This document shows, piece by piece, positions 11,161 to 22,978 of a stretch of DNA of 64,000 nucleotides. The stretch's first letter is position 1, and each line of letters opens with the position of its first letter. A model generated the notes under the pieces. That model saw only the letters and a list, made by a program, of their open reading frames with translations, made no database searches and was not told the DNA's origin. The DNA lies in NCBI RefSeq assembly GCF_947172395.1, contig NC_069105.1, positions 3,348,001-3,412,000 on the forward strand, read 5' to 3'. Origin of the DNA: Bicyclus anynana (taxonomy: Eukaryota; Arthropoda; Insecta; Lepidoptera; Nymphalidae). Position numbers and translations under genes: made by a program.

Positions 11161-12973
11161 GTCGTTGTAATTACAGGCACAAGAGGCTTAACATCTATGC
11201 CTCAGGCTCACGGATCAGGGGTAACGCATTGTGGGGTATACATACATATTACTAGCATTCTTTAGAGTGTCGCTCTGTTATTGGCGATGGTTTTCCTCAT
11301 ATTAACGAACTTCGTCAAGTATTATTACTGTAAAAAATAAATATATATACCTACTTGCGAAAGTTTTTGTATGTTGTAGCAACAGCCCCACTTATCTTTT
11401 GTTTTTGTTATAACACATCTGTAATGCCGAAATGAAAACAAATAGTTACTTATTTGTTTGATTTGTAGGTCCTTTCTTTTATACTATCTTACTTGTATAT
11501 TTTGTTCATCTGACATCAATGAAAGATAAAACATCACAGCATCACCAACACAAGTCGCTAGAGGTCGCTAGCATGTCATCCTTGCTGTACATTCTCATCG
11601 GCAGTGAGTCCCACAGGGAGGTTAACGTGCCTGATAGCTCTCTTAAGGTATATTCAACAGCTCATTAATCGGGACATCTTGAGGAAACGCTGACCGAGCG
11701 CGCGACAGAGGCGCGGGGCCATTAGCTGGGCTAATTTATACCAAACACCCAACACCCTACTTTGCATGTCATTTATTATTGATAGCTTAACCCTCGTAAA
11801 AGTCATAAGTATAATGGCATGATACTGTTGTGTTTTGCTACAGTTGTTTTAAAATTCAATAATTCACATATTCTCACTTATGCACATGCTAAATAATATT
11901 ATAAATGCGAATGTAAGTTTGTTTGTTTTTTATGTTTTCGCACATAAAGTACTGAAATATATTTTTCACTACTCTTGCTCAAAAACACTGTCATATTACC
12001 ACTCCACAGCGGGGCTAAACAAGCATATTAGCCTCTAGGGGCTAAAGTAATTTTGTTTTTTTTTAATACTTGTCTGTTACGAGTACTAGCCAAGTACTAG
12101 CCTACTATAAAACGGAGGAGGTTTTATTCGAAAATAGAATCATTATAGGTAAGGCCCTGATTGTTTTGAAAAATAAATAAAAAACTTTAAATTGGAATGA
12201 AATGCAGCGTTCTTGTCTGTGGAATGCGTTTATTTTTTTATTTAATTTTTATCGAGTTGCGAATAGAGCGAGATTTGAAGACATGGGACATCCTTTACGG
12301 TGTGATACCTTTGCCTTTTTCTCATGTGAAAAAAAAATATAATTAAAAAGCGAGAATATAAAAAACAATTGGCGTGAATAATACACACTTGTTTTTTTTT
12401 CCGAAATTCATTGTAAATTTGTGACCGTAACTTACATATTTTATGTGAGAATGGTGATCCTAATTTGGAGATGGATGAAATTTTCAATCTGTTTCCAACA
12501 AAGTCGAGACGCATTTATTTAAATACTTACCTACGATACCTACGAAAAATTTAATAAGTGAATAAAACAACAACAAATGGATTCACTTACGAAAGGAGTT
12601 TTTTAAACTATTATCTCCCACGTTTACCTCATATATTCATTATTCATCTTCAAAGAAGTCGGAAATTATGTTACCGGGTAAAAGCATCTCCCTTAATATC
12701 CAAAATTGTAGACTTTGTACATTTAATTTTCAATTAAAATAAATCATTGAATATTGTACTAAACTATTTTATTTTCTCGTATCAATCGATTGAAATCGAT
12801 ACTCAATCGTAGTGAAAAGCAGAGTGTAACACGTAGGGCTAAACCCATATATAAACTCGGTTTCAATTTAGGCGGCCCTCGCCTTCGTCTCGGGCCCTAA
12901 AAATACCTCGTTAATGGGTCTTTTTAGCCCCTTGTATAACAATCTACTATTTTTAATTCTTTTGAAAGTCAAA
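11161..12973. other. Unassigned AT-rich stretch
   Basis: A weak Helitron-like start lies near 11893 (AATAATATTATAAATGCGAA). The 90-codon frame at 12242-12514 shows no known motif. Confidence 0.5.
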
Positions 12974-13040
12974 CTCAACGTTCTTGTAAACTAAGCTTAT
13001 TTGAAGTTAATTTATTTTGTTTTTGATTTTGAGAATGGCT
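12974..13040 (+). mobile_element. LINE 3' tail fragment, Jockey-like
   Basis: TTGTAAACTAAGCTTATTTG followed by T-rich sequence, the plus-strand version of the 23.5-kb tail. Confidence 0.4.
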
Positions 13041-13164
13041 ATACGATATTATAAGGTAAATTAGCGTTTTCTGTATCCTGTGCCTACATAATATTAGATA
13101 GGTACGAAGCAGAGCGATAAAAAATGTTGATGTTATTTTTTTTACTTTAACCCGATTTATATTT

Positions 13165-13482
13165 CGTCGTCATCAACCCATATTCGGCTCACTGCTGAGC
13201 TCGAGTCTCCTCTCAGAATGAGAGGGGTAAGGCCAATAGTCCACCACGCTGGCCCAATGCGGATTGGCAGACTTCACACACGCAGAGAGTTAAGATAATT
13301 CTCTGGTATGCAGGTTTCCTCACGATGTTTTCCTTCACCGATTGAGACACGTGATATTTAATTTCCTAAAATGCACACAACTGAAAAGATGGAGGTGCAT
13401 GCCCCGGACCGAATTCGAATCCACACCCTCCGGAATCGGAGGCAGAGGTCATATCCACTGGGCTATCACGGCTCACTGATTA
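13165..13482 (-). mobile_element. GAT-tailed tRNA-derived SINE, full length
   Basis: Flanked by an identical 11-bp GATTTATATTT (13154-13164 and 13483-13493), a clear target duplication that defines the ends. Confidence 0.9.
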
Positions 13483-13680
13483 GATTTATATTTGCTATAT
13501 CTATTTTACACAAATGTTTTGTAGATTGTAAAATAAGCTATCGATTGAAATCCAAACGAAGATCGTAGTTTCTCTAAGTCAACAGTTATACTAAATGAAA
13601 ATCTCGAAACGCAGCAAAATGACCACAAACTAGCAGACCCTGCCCTCCTTCGCGCATTATCGTAATCCTAAATTTTTGAC

Positions 13681-13993
13681 GGCCTTCGTGGCGCAGTAGT
13701 GTGCGCGGTGGACTTATAAAACGGAGGTCCTGGGTTCGATCCCCGGCTGGGAAGGTTGAGATTTTCTTATTATTTATTTTTCTTGGTCCGGGTCTGGCTG
13801 GGTGGCTGGTTACCACCCTACCAAAGATGTACCGCCAAGCGATTTAGCGTTCCGGTACGATGCCGTGTAGTAACCGAAAGGGGTGTGGATTTTCATCCTT
13901 CTCCCAACAAGTAAGCCCGTTTCCATCTTAGATTGCATCATCACTTACATCAGGTGAGATTGTAGTCAAGGGCTAACTTGTAAAGAAAAAAAA
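13681..13993 (+). mobile_element. Metulj-like SINE, full length
   Basis: A tRNA-like head with a TGGCGCAGTAG A-box region and GGTTCGATCCC B box, the conserved body, a 3' end near CTAACTTGTAAAG and an A-rich tail. TTTGAC on both sides may be a short target duplication. Confidence 0.85.
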
Positions 13994-15033
13994 ATGATTT
14001 GACGTAATTAAGATAGCTGATTGATATTATGATTGGGCTGCAACAGAAAACTCTTAAGTATCCCCCAATTTTGTTGCATTGTTTTTTTTGAAATGACACC
14101 CCTGGAAGCAATTATTTTAAAACCCTATTCAAGTCATAAGTTGCAGACGAAGACGATTTTTTTTTTTTAATAATTTTCATAGATCTCGCGTTTCCTGGCC
14201 CCATATGCTAGGCATTGACGAAGCGCTGACGCGGCTGCTCGGAGCTGCAGAATAGCTTCTTTGAGGCCGCGGCGAGTGGTGCAGCGTGTCACTGTGCTAT
14301 TTAATGTGAAGATGAGCTTCAGTGGGGAATATGTAGACGATATATTTTATACCATAGAGTCAGTGATAGCCCAGGGGCTATGACTTCAATTCCGGAGGGT
14401 GAAGGTTCGAATCTGCCGGGGCATGCGCCTCCGATTATGTGCATTTTAAGAAATATCACGGTGAAGGAAAAACATTGTGAGGAAACCTGCATACCTGACA
14501 ATTTCGAAATTCTTTGCGTGTGTGAAGTCTGCCAATCCGCATTGGGCCAGCGAGGTGGACTATTAGCCTAACCCCTCTGAAATATGGGGTAATGATAATG
14601 ATATTTTATATGTGACCAAAAGGTGATCCCTTTCAGTTTTTTAGGGTTCAGTAGTCCACAAGGAACCTTTATAGTTTCGCCATGTCCATCTGACAGTTTT
14701 TTTAATAAATTATTAAATCATTTTGCAAAATAATAAATAAAACGATAAATCGAAAAACTAACGGACCCGCGTCTTTGTCTATGTGGAAACTCATAATTAC
14801 CATAAAAATAGTAATAATGAGTCAGCCTATAATAATATATATAATATAATAAGTCATAGACAGATAAATTTATACTGTCAGTAAGTTTTTATATGCTTTT
14901 AAAAATTTCATAAAAAAAAGAGAAACAAACCCATTAAATACGATTTTTAATCGTTTATTTAGCTTCTTGTTATACAGTAGTTATAACAAAAAAAGTTATC
15001 TGAAAATAGTCTATTTGATTCCAGATAAAACCG
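13994..15033. other. Unassigned apart from one SINE
   Basis: Only the GAT-tailed SINE at 14355-14605 is recognised; the flanks are AT-rich. Confidence 0.5.
14355..14605 (+). mobile_element. GAT-tailed tRNA-derived SINE
   Basis: Head with ATAGCCCAGGGG and B-box-like GGTTCGAATCTG, body with GAAGGAAAAACATTGTGAGG and GTCTGCCAATCCGCATTGGG, and tail TAATGATAATGATA. Confidence 0.75.
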
Positions 15034-15560
15034 ATCAATCAATCAATCAATCAATCAATCAATTTATTTCTTTGCAGATACATGCATTATATATACAGGT
15101 GGTCGGCAGATGTAGATGGTAAATGTATCTTGCCAATTAGGCATGCAAATTATTTATTAAGTATTTAATGATTCAAATGACAATTTCACCATTTAAAATT
15201 TTCACCTTTACAATAATTTTATAAGTAAACATTTTATAATTATATTACTAAAAATAGTTAGTGAGTACATTTTAAATATGTAATATTCAGTTATAATAGG
15301 AAAAGATTAAACATGAGACAAAAAAATAATAATATTGTATATGTACCTAACCTATATACAAAAAAAAAATGAAAATATGTAAGAAAATAACAATAATATT
15401 AACTTAAATACTCATTTACACTGTAGAATGCCAACAGTCTGATAGACTACCATATTAATTTTCTGGCTATATACAATGTAAAGAAAAATTATTTTCCAGA
15501 AATATGGCACTAATGAAAACTGATGTCCTCAAAGGAAGATAAAAATAAAACCAAGTGGAT
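15034..15560 (-). mobile_element. Probable LINE 3' UTR with (TCAA)n tail
   Basis: (TCAA)n at 15034-15060 followed by TTTATTTCTTTGCAGATAC, the reverse of an AATAAA-bearing end. The inner limit is uncertain. Confidence 0.4.
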
Positions 15561-16109
15561 TTATATAAATTAAAAATCTAATACCTTTGAATCCGAACTT
15601 AATAACGAGATTTCGCGTAAAAGCAGCTCTCAGTATAAATCCGGTAACGTTGACTTTAATAAAAAAATATTATCTATTAATATTTTCTCTTTACAGCATT
15701 TCTGTAATTTTCCATGATATTTTACTGAAATTCATACCAACATGCGAATGTGATTTTAAGGACTCGGTTTTTTTAAACTGTTGAAAAATCTATTTTCTAC
15801 AAAACAAAACCTATATTTAATAATTGATATCGACTTTGAATGAACAAAAAAAAAACAGAAATTTGACATTTGTAATTAAATCGTAGAAATATAAAGTCTT
15901 TATTTAGAGTACGTTATCAAGTACCAACGAATGTGTAACCCTAAGTAAACAGTTTTCATGGCATGGCTACTCAACTGTTTTTTTCTTCTCGCTAAGAATT
16001 TGGTGAAGTTATGTGATTTGTGATAGGGTTACAAACCATTTAACTTCATCACTTTTGCCATATACCCACTAAAAATAAATTTACAGGTACAGGAGTCTAG
16101 TTAGTTATC
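15561..16109. other. Nothing recognised
   Basis: AT-rich, with a short frame at 15587-15784 of no known family. Confidence 0.5.
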
Positions 16110-16341
16110 ACGTGTATAGTTCGGAGAGCCGATGGACGTTGGGGTCCCAAAGTGCTGGAATGGCGACCCCGCACTAGTAAGCGCAGTGTTGGCCGACCCC
16201 CCACCAGGTGGACTGACGACATCAAGCGAGTCGCAGGGATTCGCTGGATGCAGGTGGCTCAGTATCGTGATGTTTGGAAGTCCCTACAAAAGGCCTATGT
16301 CCTGCAGTGGAAGTCCATCGGCTGATATGATGATGATGATG
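16110..16341 (+). mobile_element. RTE-like LINE 3' end with (GAT)n tail
   Basis: This covers the block from GAGAGCCGATGGACGTTGG to CTGATATGATGATGATGATG. It abuts a GAT-tailed SINE of opposite orientation (from 16342), so the two tails are joined back to back. Confidence 0.75.
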
Positions 16342-16592
16342 ACAGGAGTCTCCTCTCAGAATTAGAAGGGTTAGGGTATTAGTCCACCTCGCTGACCCAA
16401 TGCAGATTGGGCCAGCGAGACTTCACACACGCAGAGAATTAAGAAAATCCTCTGATGTGCAGGTTTCCTCACGACGTTTTTCCTTCACCGTTTGAGAAAC
16501 GTGATATTTAATTTCTAAAATGCACACAACTGAAATGTTGCCCTCCGGAATCGGAGGCAGATGTCATATCCACTGGGCTAACGGCTCTCTAA
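16342..16592 (-). mobile_element. GAT-tailed tRNA-derived SINE, partial
   Basis: Joined to an RTE tail at 16341. It lacks about 30 bases of the head region near 16540. Confidence 0.75.
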
Positions 16593-16988
16593 AATGATTC
16601 ACAAGCTATGAATCTCGTAAATCTCTCATTAAATTCGTACACAAATTCGGTCATATTAAAACGTATCGCAGTTACATAACCATCCACCCGTTCGCGCGCT
16701 GTATGTTTAGTGGAGGAGATAGGCCGCCCGCGGCGTTCCGCTTGTCATATATTTTCGCTTAGAGCCCAATAAGCGACGCTACGGCCAAGTTTGCCAACCT
16801 CTTCTAATTAATTTCTACTCCGTGCCGTGAAACGGGAACCCTGTCTGTGGTCCAATTCATAGGCGATTGGTACAACAATTCAGGGATAATTTTTAAATAT
16901 AGTTTTAGGCAATCATCATTATTTTAAGAATTGGATTTTCGGTCTAATGCGAATTGGCAGGCTATGGTGATATCACTATTACAATTAA
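16593..16988. other. Unassigned, with a GC-richer core
   Basis: 16680-16850 is more GC-rich than its surroundings and shows no repeat I recognise; it may be unique sequence. Confidence 0.4.
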
Positions 16989-17200
16989 CTAGTAGACGCC
17001 TCCTCGGTTTCACCCACGTGGTTACCGTTTCCGTAAGAATACGGGGATAAAATATAGCCATATAGCCAGTCCTCGATAAATAGGCTATCTAACACTGAAA
17101 GAATTTTTCAAATCGGACCAGTAGTTCCTGAGATTAGCGCGTTCAATCAAACAAACAAACAAACAAACTCTTCAGCTTTATAATATTATATTAGTATAGA
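16989..17200 (-). mobile_element. Helitron-like non-autonomous element, complete
   Basis: In sense it begins TCTATACTAATATAATATTA after an A and ends CTAG before a T. It contains an (AAAC)n-type stretch. Confidence 0.75.
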
Positions 17201-18038
17201 TAAAAAAGATTAGGACCGATGCTTTAGGAGGCACGAGAATGTAACACCACCAGCTTACCAATTCCAGGATACTACTGAGAACTTCTAGGAAGATTAAACC
17301 TCAACATTTCATAGCTTTAAGTCAAATTTTATTTAGGAAATTAAAATCTCAGCGTTTTATAGCCCGATCGTACTTGAAACCAGAACCTCATGTTTCGGAT
17401 CAAGGAGGAAATTAAAATGTATTATTGTTATTAATTTTCATCATCTGTGAATCAGAAAAGCGGAAACATATTAAAATTATCATCGGTCTGTAAGTTGTTC
17501 CTAATCTAAAGATTTTTATTTTCTTAGATGTAAGTTATTCACACTCAATATACGTTTCTATTGTGCCAACTTTTAACTAAGAAACAGAAACTCGTTTGTA
17601 CTATCGCTACACTAAAGTCAAACCATCTTTCGGAAATAGAAATACGCAAATTTTGTGAGACATCGTTAAAAATGTTTATAGCGACAAACGCCAATCGCTT
17701 ATGCCTGTACCACACTAGACGTAAGTACACGGGTGATAGTGTGATTTTACTAAGCTCGGAATTGGTAAGATTAGGGCGGGGACAGATCAAGCGAGCGACG
17801 ACCTCACTATCTGCTAACATTTCCATAATATACCTAAAGCTTATTCTGGATGTAAACAACTACCTTCTCAGAAGTCCTTACTCTGCACTATTGCTCTAAG
17901 TCTGCAACTAAAGTTGGGTATCTTGACCTAATGATGTTTACTTATACGTACTGGTACTACTAACACGATATTGTAGGAGATGTTTGTTTGTTACAAGCTA
18001 CTGGTAATTTTCGCAAGTAAGCTCATATTATATGTATA
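17201..18038. other. Unassigned
   Basis: Frames of 104 and 112 codons overlap on opposite strands (17545-17899); neither has a recognisable domain. Confidence 0.5.
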
Positions 18039-18204
18039 CTAGCTGACACCGGGCCGTTTCACCCGCGTGGTTCCCGTTCCCGTAGGAATTCGGTTATAAT
18101 ATAAAGCGTATAACACACCTCTTTGGGCTATCTAACACTGAAATAATTTTTCAAATCGGACCAGTAGTTCAACAAAGTCTTCAGATTTATATTATTAGTA
18201 TAGA
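18039..18204 (-). mobile_element. Helitron-like element with internal deletion
   Basis: Both termini are present (TCTATACTAAT and CTAG). The part with TGAGATTAGCGCG is missing. Confidence 0.75.
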
Positions 18205-18361
18205 TATATTTTAAGTGGTCAGAGAGACGTAGATAGATAGTTTTCAAGGAATTTGTATTTTTTTTATGGAATCCTAAAAACATTAATATTTCTCCGAACA
18301 TTATCATAATCCTATTCCTCCTTAGAGTTATTTTAATTATTTAATCAATGCATTTAATTAT

Positions 18362-18648
18362 ATCATCATCATCATGATCAACCGATATTCGGCTCACTGC
18401 TGAGCTCAAGTCTCCTCTCAGAATAAGAGGGGTTAGGCCAATAGTCACGTAGAGAATTAAGAAAATTCTCTGCTACGCAGGTTTCCTTACGATGTTTATT
18501 CTTCACCGTTTGAGACACGTGATATTTATTTTTATTAAAATACATACAACAGAAAAGTTGGAGGTGCATGCCCCGGACCGGATCCGAACCGACATCCTCC
18601 GGAATCGGAGGCAGAGGTCACATCCACTATCTACTATCATGGCTTACC
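18362..18648 (-). mobile_element. GAT-tailed tRNA-derived SINE with a small deletion
   Basis: Starts in (ATC)n. About 40 bases around the GCCAATCCGCATTGGG block are missing at 18447. Confidence 0.8.
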
Positions 18649-18905
18649 AACTATATAGTATATAATAGGTATATACTACGCTTCGCTTCTTATGTTAAGA
18701 AATTTTGTAACAGCTTGATTATTTCATAACTTCAAGGAACTATCTGACCTGAATGAGTAATTTCTACTGGATTCTTCAACGCGTTCCAGAGACAAAGAGT
18801 CTTGACAGATAGACGGACAGATGAATAGACAGAAAGACAGACGTAGACAGATAGTTCACAGTGAGACATTTATATAGATAACTTTTAAGGAAAAGTGATT
18901 AGAGA

Positions 18906-19093
18906 GACATATCATCATCACCACCATCATCATATCAGCCGATGGACGTCCACTGCAGGACATAGGCCTTTTGTAGGGACGTTTGGAAGTCCCGATATCA
19001 CGATACTGAGCCGCCTGCATCCAGCGAATCCCTGCGACTCGCTTGATGTCGTCAGTCCACCTGGTGGGGGGTCGGCCAACACTGCGCTTTCGT
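18906..19093 (-). mobile_element. RTE-like LINE 3' end, short
   Basis: The (CAT)n-rich start, CAGCCGATGGACGTCCACTG and the GTCAGTCCACCTGGTGG block are retained, including a translated KRSVGRPPTRWTDDIKRVAG. Confidence 0.75.
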
Positions 19094-19571
19094 TTTTTTT
19101 TATGGAACCCTAAAAACATTGAAATTTCACCGAATGTTATCATTAAATTATTCCTCCTTATTATAATTTTAATCAACGCATTTAATTATCATTGAGGATA
19201 AAAAGTAAGTATTTGTCCTAACATACGAAAAAACAAATAAAAGGTGCAAAAAACAGTGATTACAATCAGCAACACCATTAATACGGTAACCACTTACCAC
19301 GTACTGTTCATTTACGGCAATAAACGTTAAGGCCGCGGTCGCGCTGCAAGCGAACGGCTAATTACAAGGCGCGATAATTGAAACATGGCGGACGGCTAAA
19401 GACCTGTTATTGTGAATATTATGTTGATTCCGCTAGAATAAGCCGGTCATAGCTAGACTTACCACATTTTACAAAGCTGAAAATTTAAGGAGTTTACTCC
19501 TGAATCGATTTTTTATGTATAGCCCTATTACACGTTCCTCGATTACAGGTGGTATTAGTTATCAGTGTTGG
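19094..19571. other. Sequence upstream of the candidate promoter
   Basis: 19325-19440 is GC-richer and non-repetitive by eye. GGAGTTTACTCC with ATCGATTTTTTAT (19489-19517) is shared with the 60.5-kb element. Confidence 0.4.
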
Positions 19572-19732
19572 TATAAATAAGAGGTAATTTGATGACTTCA
19601 GCTCAGTTGTTTGTGAGGCAGCGTAGACCGTCACGCTGCCAATGCCAGTTAGTGATTTTGTGCAATAGCGTTTTGTTTTGTAATTATGGTTTAGTGTGGG
19701 CATGGAGAACATGTCGGGCAGAGAAGGTGAGT
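19572..19732 (+). promoter_or_regulatory. Candidate TATA/initiator promoter with a short first coding exon and splice donor
   Basis: TATAAATA lies at 19572-19579. An arthropod-type initiator TCAGTT lies at 19603-19608, with its A 33 bp downstream of the first T of the TATA box, which is normal core-promoter spacing. About 97 bases further on, an ATG at 19702 opens MENMSGRE and runs into AAG|GTGAGT, a near-consensus splice donor after 19726. An upstream ATG at 19686 stops after two codons. I cannot recognise the protein or find exon 2, so the gene is unidentified. The combination could also arise by chance. Confidence 0.35.
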
Positions 19733-20129
19733 GTTGATGCATTTAAAAGGGATCCCTTAAACCTACTCCCAAGGTCACAAGTCCTGGGAAATGCTCGAGA
19801 TGTTTTCTCTGTCCATTTGTGGCGGTACTTTTGTTATTTATGGTATGTATGGTACATTCACTATCGCTGCTACCCGTCACGTAACAATAGGATAGGAACA
19901 AACTGACAAACATTCAGCCTTCACAAAAAGAAGCATATCTGGCTATCGCAGGTTCTTGGTCCACACATTCGTATAATTAAAATCATATAACTTATTTAAG
20001 TGACTTTAATGCGCTCCTGTTAAAGTCATTTCAATGTACATTAATACGTTCTGCTTTTAATCCATAAAAGAGTAATCCATAAAGATAGCTGATATTTTCA
20101 TCATCATTGTTATTATCTGATGGAAGTCC
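19733..20129. other. Sequence after the candidate splice donor
   Basis: No second exon is apparent. Confidence 0.4.
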
Positions 20130-20420
20130 GAGCCGTGATAACACAGTGGATATGACCTCTGCATCCAATTCCGGAGAGTGTGGTTTCGAATCCGGTCCGG
20201 GGCATGCACCTCTAACTTTTCAGTTGTGTGCATTTAAAGAAATTAAATATCACGTGTATCAAACAGTAGAGGAAAAACATCGTAAGGAAATCTGCATATC
20301 AGAGATTTTTCTTAATTCTCTACGTGTCTGTTAATACTTGCATCAAGTTAGCGTGCCTTCTCTTTCCGAAAGGAGAACCGTGCTCAACAGTGAGCTAATA
20401 AGGGTTGTTAATAATGAATT
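20130..20420 (+). mobile_element. GAT-tailed tRNA-derived SINE, body interrupted
   Basis: Head and first half are preserved. The segment that should read GTCTGCCAATCCG is replaced from about 20,330; the CTCAACAGTGAG end remains. Confidence 0.7.
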
Positions 20421-20761
20421 ACTTTCTGACTTCATTTGAAAAATAGTGATCTTGTGGCCATAAGCTTGTCCCGGCAAATAAAACCATAAAAATAATAATA
20501 ACAACAATCGAAGCGACACAAAACGAACCCAATTTTCTTTTAACAAGACATAAAAACAACAGAAACACAGAAACGAGTCGGCCTGTATAAAATATGGCGG
20601 GAAATAAAAACAGTCGCCATTACCCGAAGTTATAACCTATAACGTCTTTTGAGAGATTAACGTGGAAACAAGGGAAACGTTTTTATGGCACTTTGTAAAC
20701 AATTTTCATTCATCTTAATTTCCAAAAAATTACCTACTTGCTTCACGATATACTATAAATA
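20421..20761. other. Unassigned
   Basis: AT-rich; I see no gene or repeat. Confidence 0.5.
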
Positions 20762-21205
20762 TCATCATTCATCATTATCGGATGATAAACGTCCACAGAT
20801 GGACATAAGCCTCTTACATGGACTTCCAAACATCAAGGTCTAGAGCCAGCGGCTCCCTGCAACCCGCTTGATGTCCTCAGTTCACGTAGTGAGGTGATGA
20901 CCAATACTGCGCTTTCCATCCATTCCAGCACCTTTCCATTCCAGTCGCCATTCCAGCACCTTGGGACGCCAACGTCCATCGTCTCTTCGAACTATGTGGC
21001 CGCCCATTGCCACTTCAGCCTTGCGACTCGCTGAGCTATGTCAGTAACTTCAGTGAGTGAGAGTTGAGTGACTTTGAGCCTTCTAATAAGGCCCATAGTC
21101 AGCAACCAAGTCTGCGACTGGATTCGGCGATTCACCTCTTTCTCGAAATTGGACCTACTTTAACTGGACTGTGTGTCCTAGGTATATATATTCGTATACA
21201 ATTTC
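20762..21205 (-). mobile_element. RTE-like LINE fragment, longer minus-strand copy
   Basis: This runs from the CATCATTATCGG tail to a CTAGGTATATATATTCG segment. It contains a short internal duplication around CATTCCAGCACC (20925-20965) and ends in the 21-bp palindrome. Confidence 0.65.
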
Positions 21206-21233
21206 GAGCGCAGAAATTGTATACGAATATATA
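21185..21233. repeat. Perfect 21-bp inverted repeat with 7-nt loop
   Basis: TATATATTCGTATACAATTT(C), loop GAGCGCA, then the exact reverse. It lies at the join of two RTE fragments. Confidence 0.8.
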
Positions 21234-21412
21234 AACTGCTGGACATATGCCTCTTGCATGGACTTTAAAACATCACGGTCTAGAGCCAGCGGCTCCCAGC
21301 AACCCGCTTGATGTCCTCAGTCCACCTAGTGAGGTGATGACCAAAACAGCGTTTTTCGATGCGGGGTCGTCATTCCAACACCTTGGGACCACAATGTCAT
21401 TCTGATCTTCCA
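21213..21412 (-). mobile_element. RTE-like LINE fragment after the palindrome
   Basis: This restarts at CTGCTGGACATATGCCTC and covers much of the same region as the previous copy, with the same ATGGACTT and CAGCGGCTCCC variants. The two may share a recent common source. Confidence 0.6.
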
Positions 21413-21690
21413 GCCCAGTGATAGCCCAGTGAATATGACCTCTGGCTTTGATTCGGTGGGCGTTCGATTCGAATCCGGTCCAGGACATGCACCCCCAACT
21501 TTTCAGATAAGTACATTTTAAGAAACTAAATATCACATGACTTGGTGAAGGAAAAACATCGTTAGGAAACCGGCATACTTGAGAATTTTCTTAATCCTTT
21601 GCTTGTGTGAAATCTACCTGCCTAACCCCTGTCATTCTGAGATTCTGAGACTCGTGCTCAACAGTGAGCCGAAGAAGGGTTGTTAACGAA
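21413..21690 (+). mobile_element. GAT-tailed tRNA-derived SINE, diverged
   Basis: Head TGATAGCCCAGTGAATATGA and body are recognisable; the GCCAATCCGCATTGGGCC part is deleted. Confidence 0.7.
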
Positions 21691-22419
21691 TAAATTTATA
21701 TAATAAGGTAAACTTTATAAAATTAGAGAAGATTCATGCTATGATGCTGGTATGATACCTCTGCATATTTTTTACAAACAAGACGTGGTTATTATGTATC
21801 CCAATAAAGAAATATTTTCAAAAGGGACAAAGAAGGTTGAGAATCTATAGGACTTGTCCAAATCAATAATATTATTGTTTTCACTGCAGTGCGTTAAGAC
21901 CCGAAAGCACTTAGACATGTTACTTCGGTGCTGTATGAAATTTCAAATACGTAATACTATGAAACAATACAATGCAATGTGTTTTGATGGTTTCATCCAT
22001 ACTATGAATATATACGAATACAAGTTTGTTTTTTTGTTTGTAATGTGAAAGTTTTATTCGTATTCGTTATCAGAGCTGCAGAGACGCATATGGTGAATGT
22101 TTTTTCCAGGAAAACTTGATTGTTTTTTAGTAGATAGTTATTAATGGACAACCTTTTGGTAAGTGAATAACCAGCTGACCTATTCACTAACTTTGACACA
22201 TGTTAGTTGTAAAAATAGGCGTCATTTACTTATACTTTATATTATAAAGAGGTAAATTTTGTGAGGTTGTACGGGGTATTATCTAGCTCTGATTTAGTGA
22301 CTGATTCGATTTAAAAAAAATGTACCTATAGAAAGCTAAATCTTCATCGAGTATGCACAAAATATCGAAAACACATGACATAAAAATATAATGTGATTGA
22401 GAAAATTGACAGGAAGGTT
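21691..22419. other. Unassigned
   Basis: AT-rich; short frames only. Confidence 0.5.
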
Positions 22420-22700
22420 TTGACAGCTTCCATGGCGTATTGGTATGGTGGTGGTTCGATTCCCGGATGGGCTGATTAAGGTTTTCTTAATTGGCCCAGG
22501 CCTGTTGGGGCTTCGGCCGTGGCTATCACTCTAACGGCAAAACCGTACCGTCAAGCGATTTAGCGTTTCAGTACGATATCGTGTAGTAACTGAAAGGTGT
22601 GTGAATTTGCATCCTCCTCCTAATAAGTCAGCCCGCTTCGATCTTAAATTGCATCAGGTGACATTTTAGTCAAGGGTTGTCATGTAAAAAATAAATGAAA
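22420..22700 (+). mobile_element. Metulj-like SINE, diverged
   Basis: The head is degraded around CATGGCGTATTGGTATGG; the B box GGTTCGATTCCCGG is intact. It faces a minus-strand copy immediately downstream, tail to tail. Confidence 0.75.
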
Positions 22701-22713
22701 AAATAAGGTAGGT

Positions 22714-22895
22714 ATTTTTTTTTTATTCTTTACAAGTTAACCCTTGACTACAAACTCAACTGATGGTAAGTGATGATGCAATCTAAGATGGAAGCGGTCT
22801 AACTTCTTAGGAGGAGAATGAAAATCCACACCCCTATTCGGTCTCTTCACGACATCGTACCGGAACGCTAAATCGCTTGACGGTACCTCTTTAGT
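22714..22895 (-). mobile_element. Metulj-like SINE, head missing
   Basis: The 3' half from the T-rich start to GCTTGACGGTACCTC is present; the tRNA-like head is absent. Confidence 0.75.
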
Positions 22896-22978
22896 ACGTA
22901 AACGTCCGCGAAAAACGGATTTTGCGAACAGTCCGGATTAAGGAGATCTAAGTGTAGATTCAGTGGCGTTTGCTAGTA

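Noticed and set aside
13681..13760. tRNA gene suggested by A- and B-box-like sequence
   Set aside because: The same head is repeated many times with a conserved non-tRNA body and A tail, so it is a SINE.
17545..17899. Overlapping frames of 104 and 112 codons on opposite strands
   Set aside because: No recognisable domain, no splice or promoter context, and opposite-strand overlap suggests chance.
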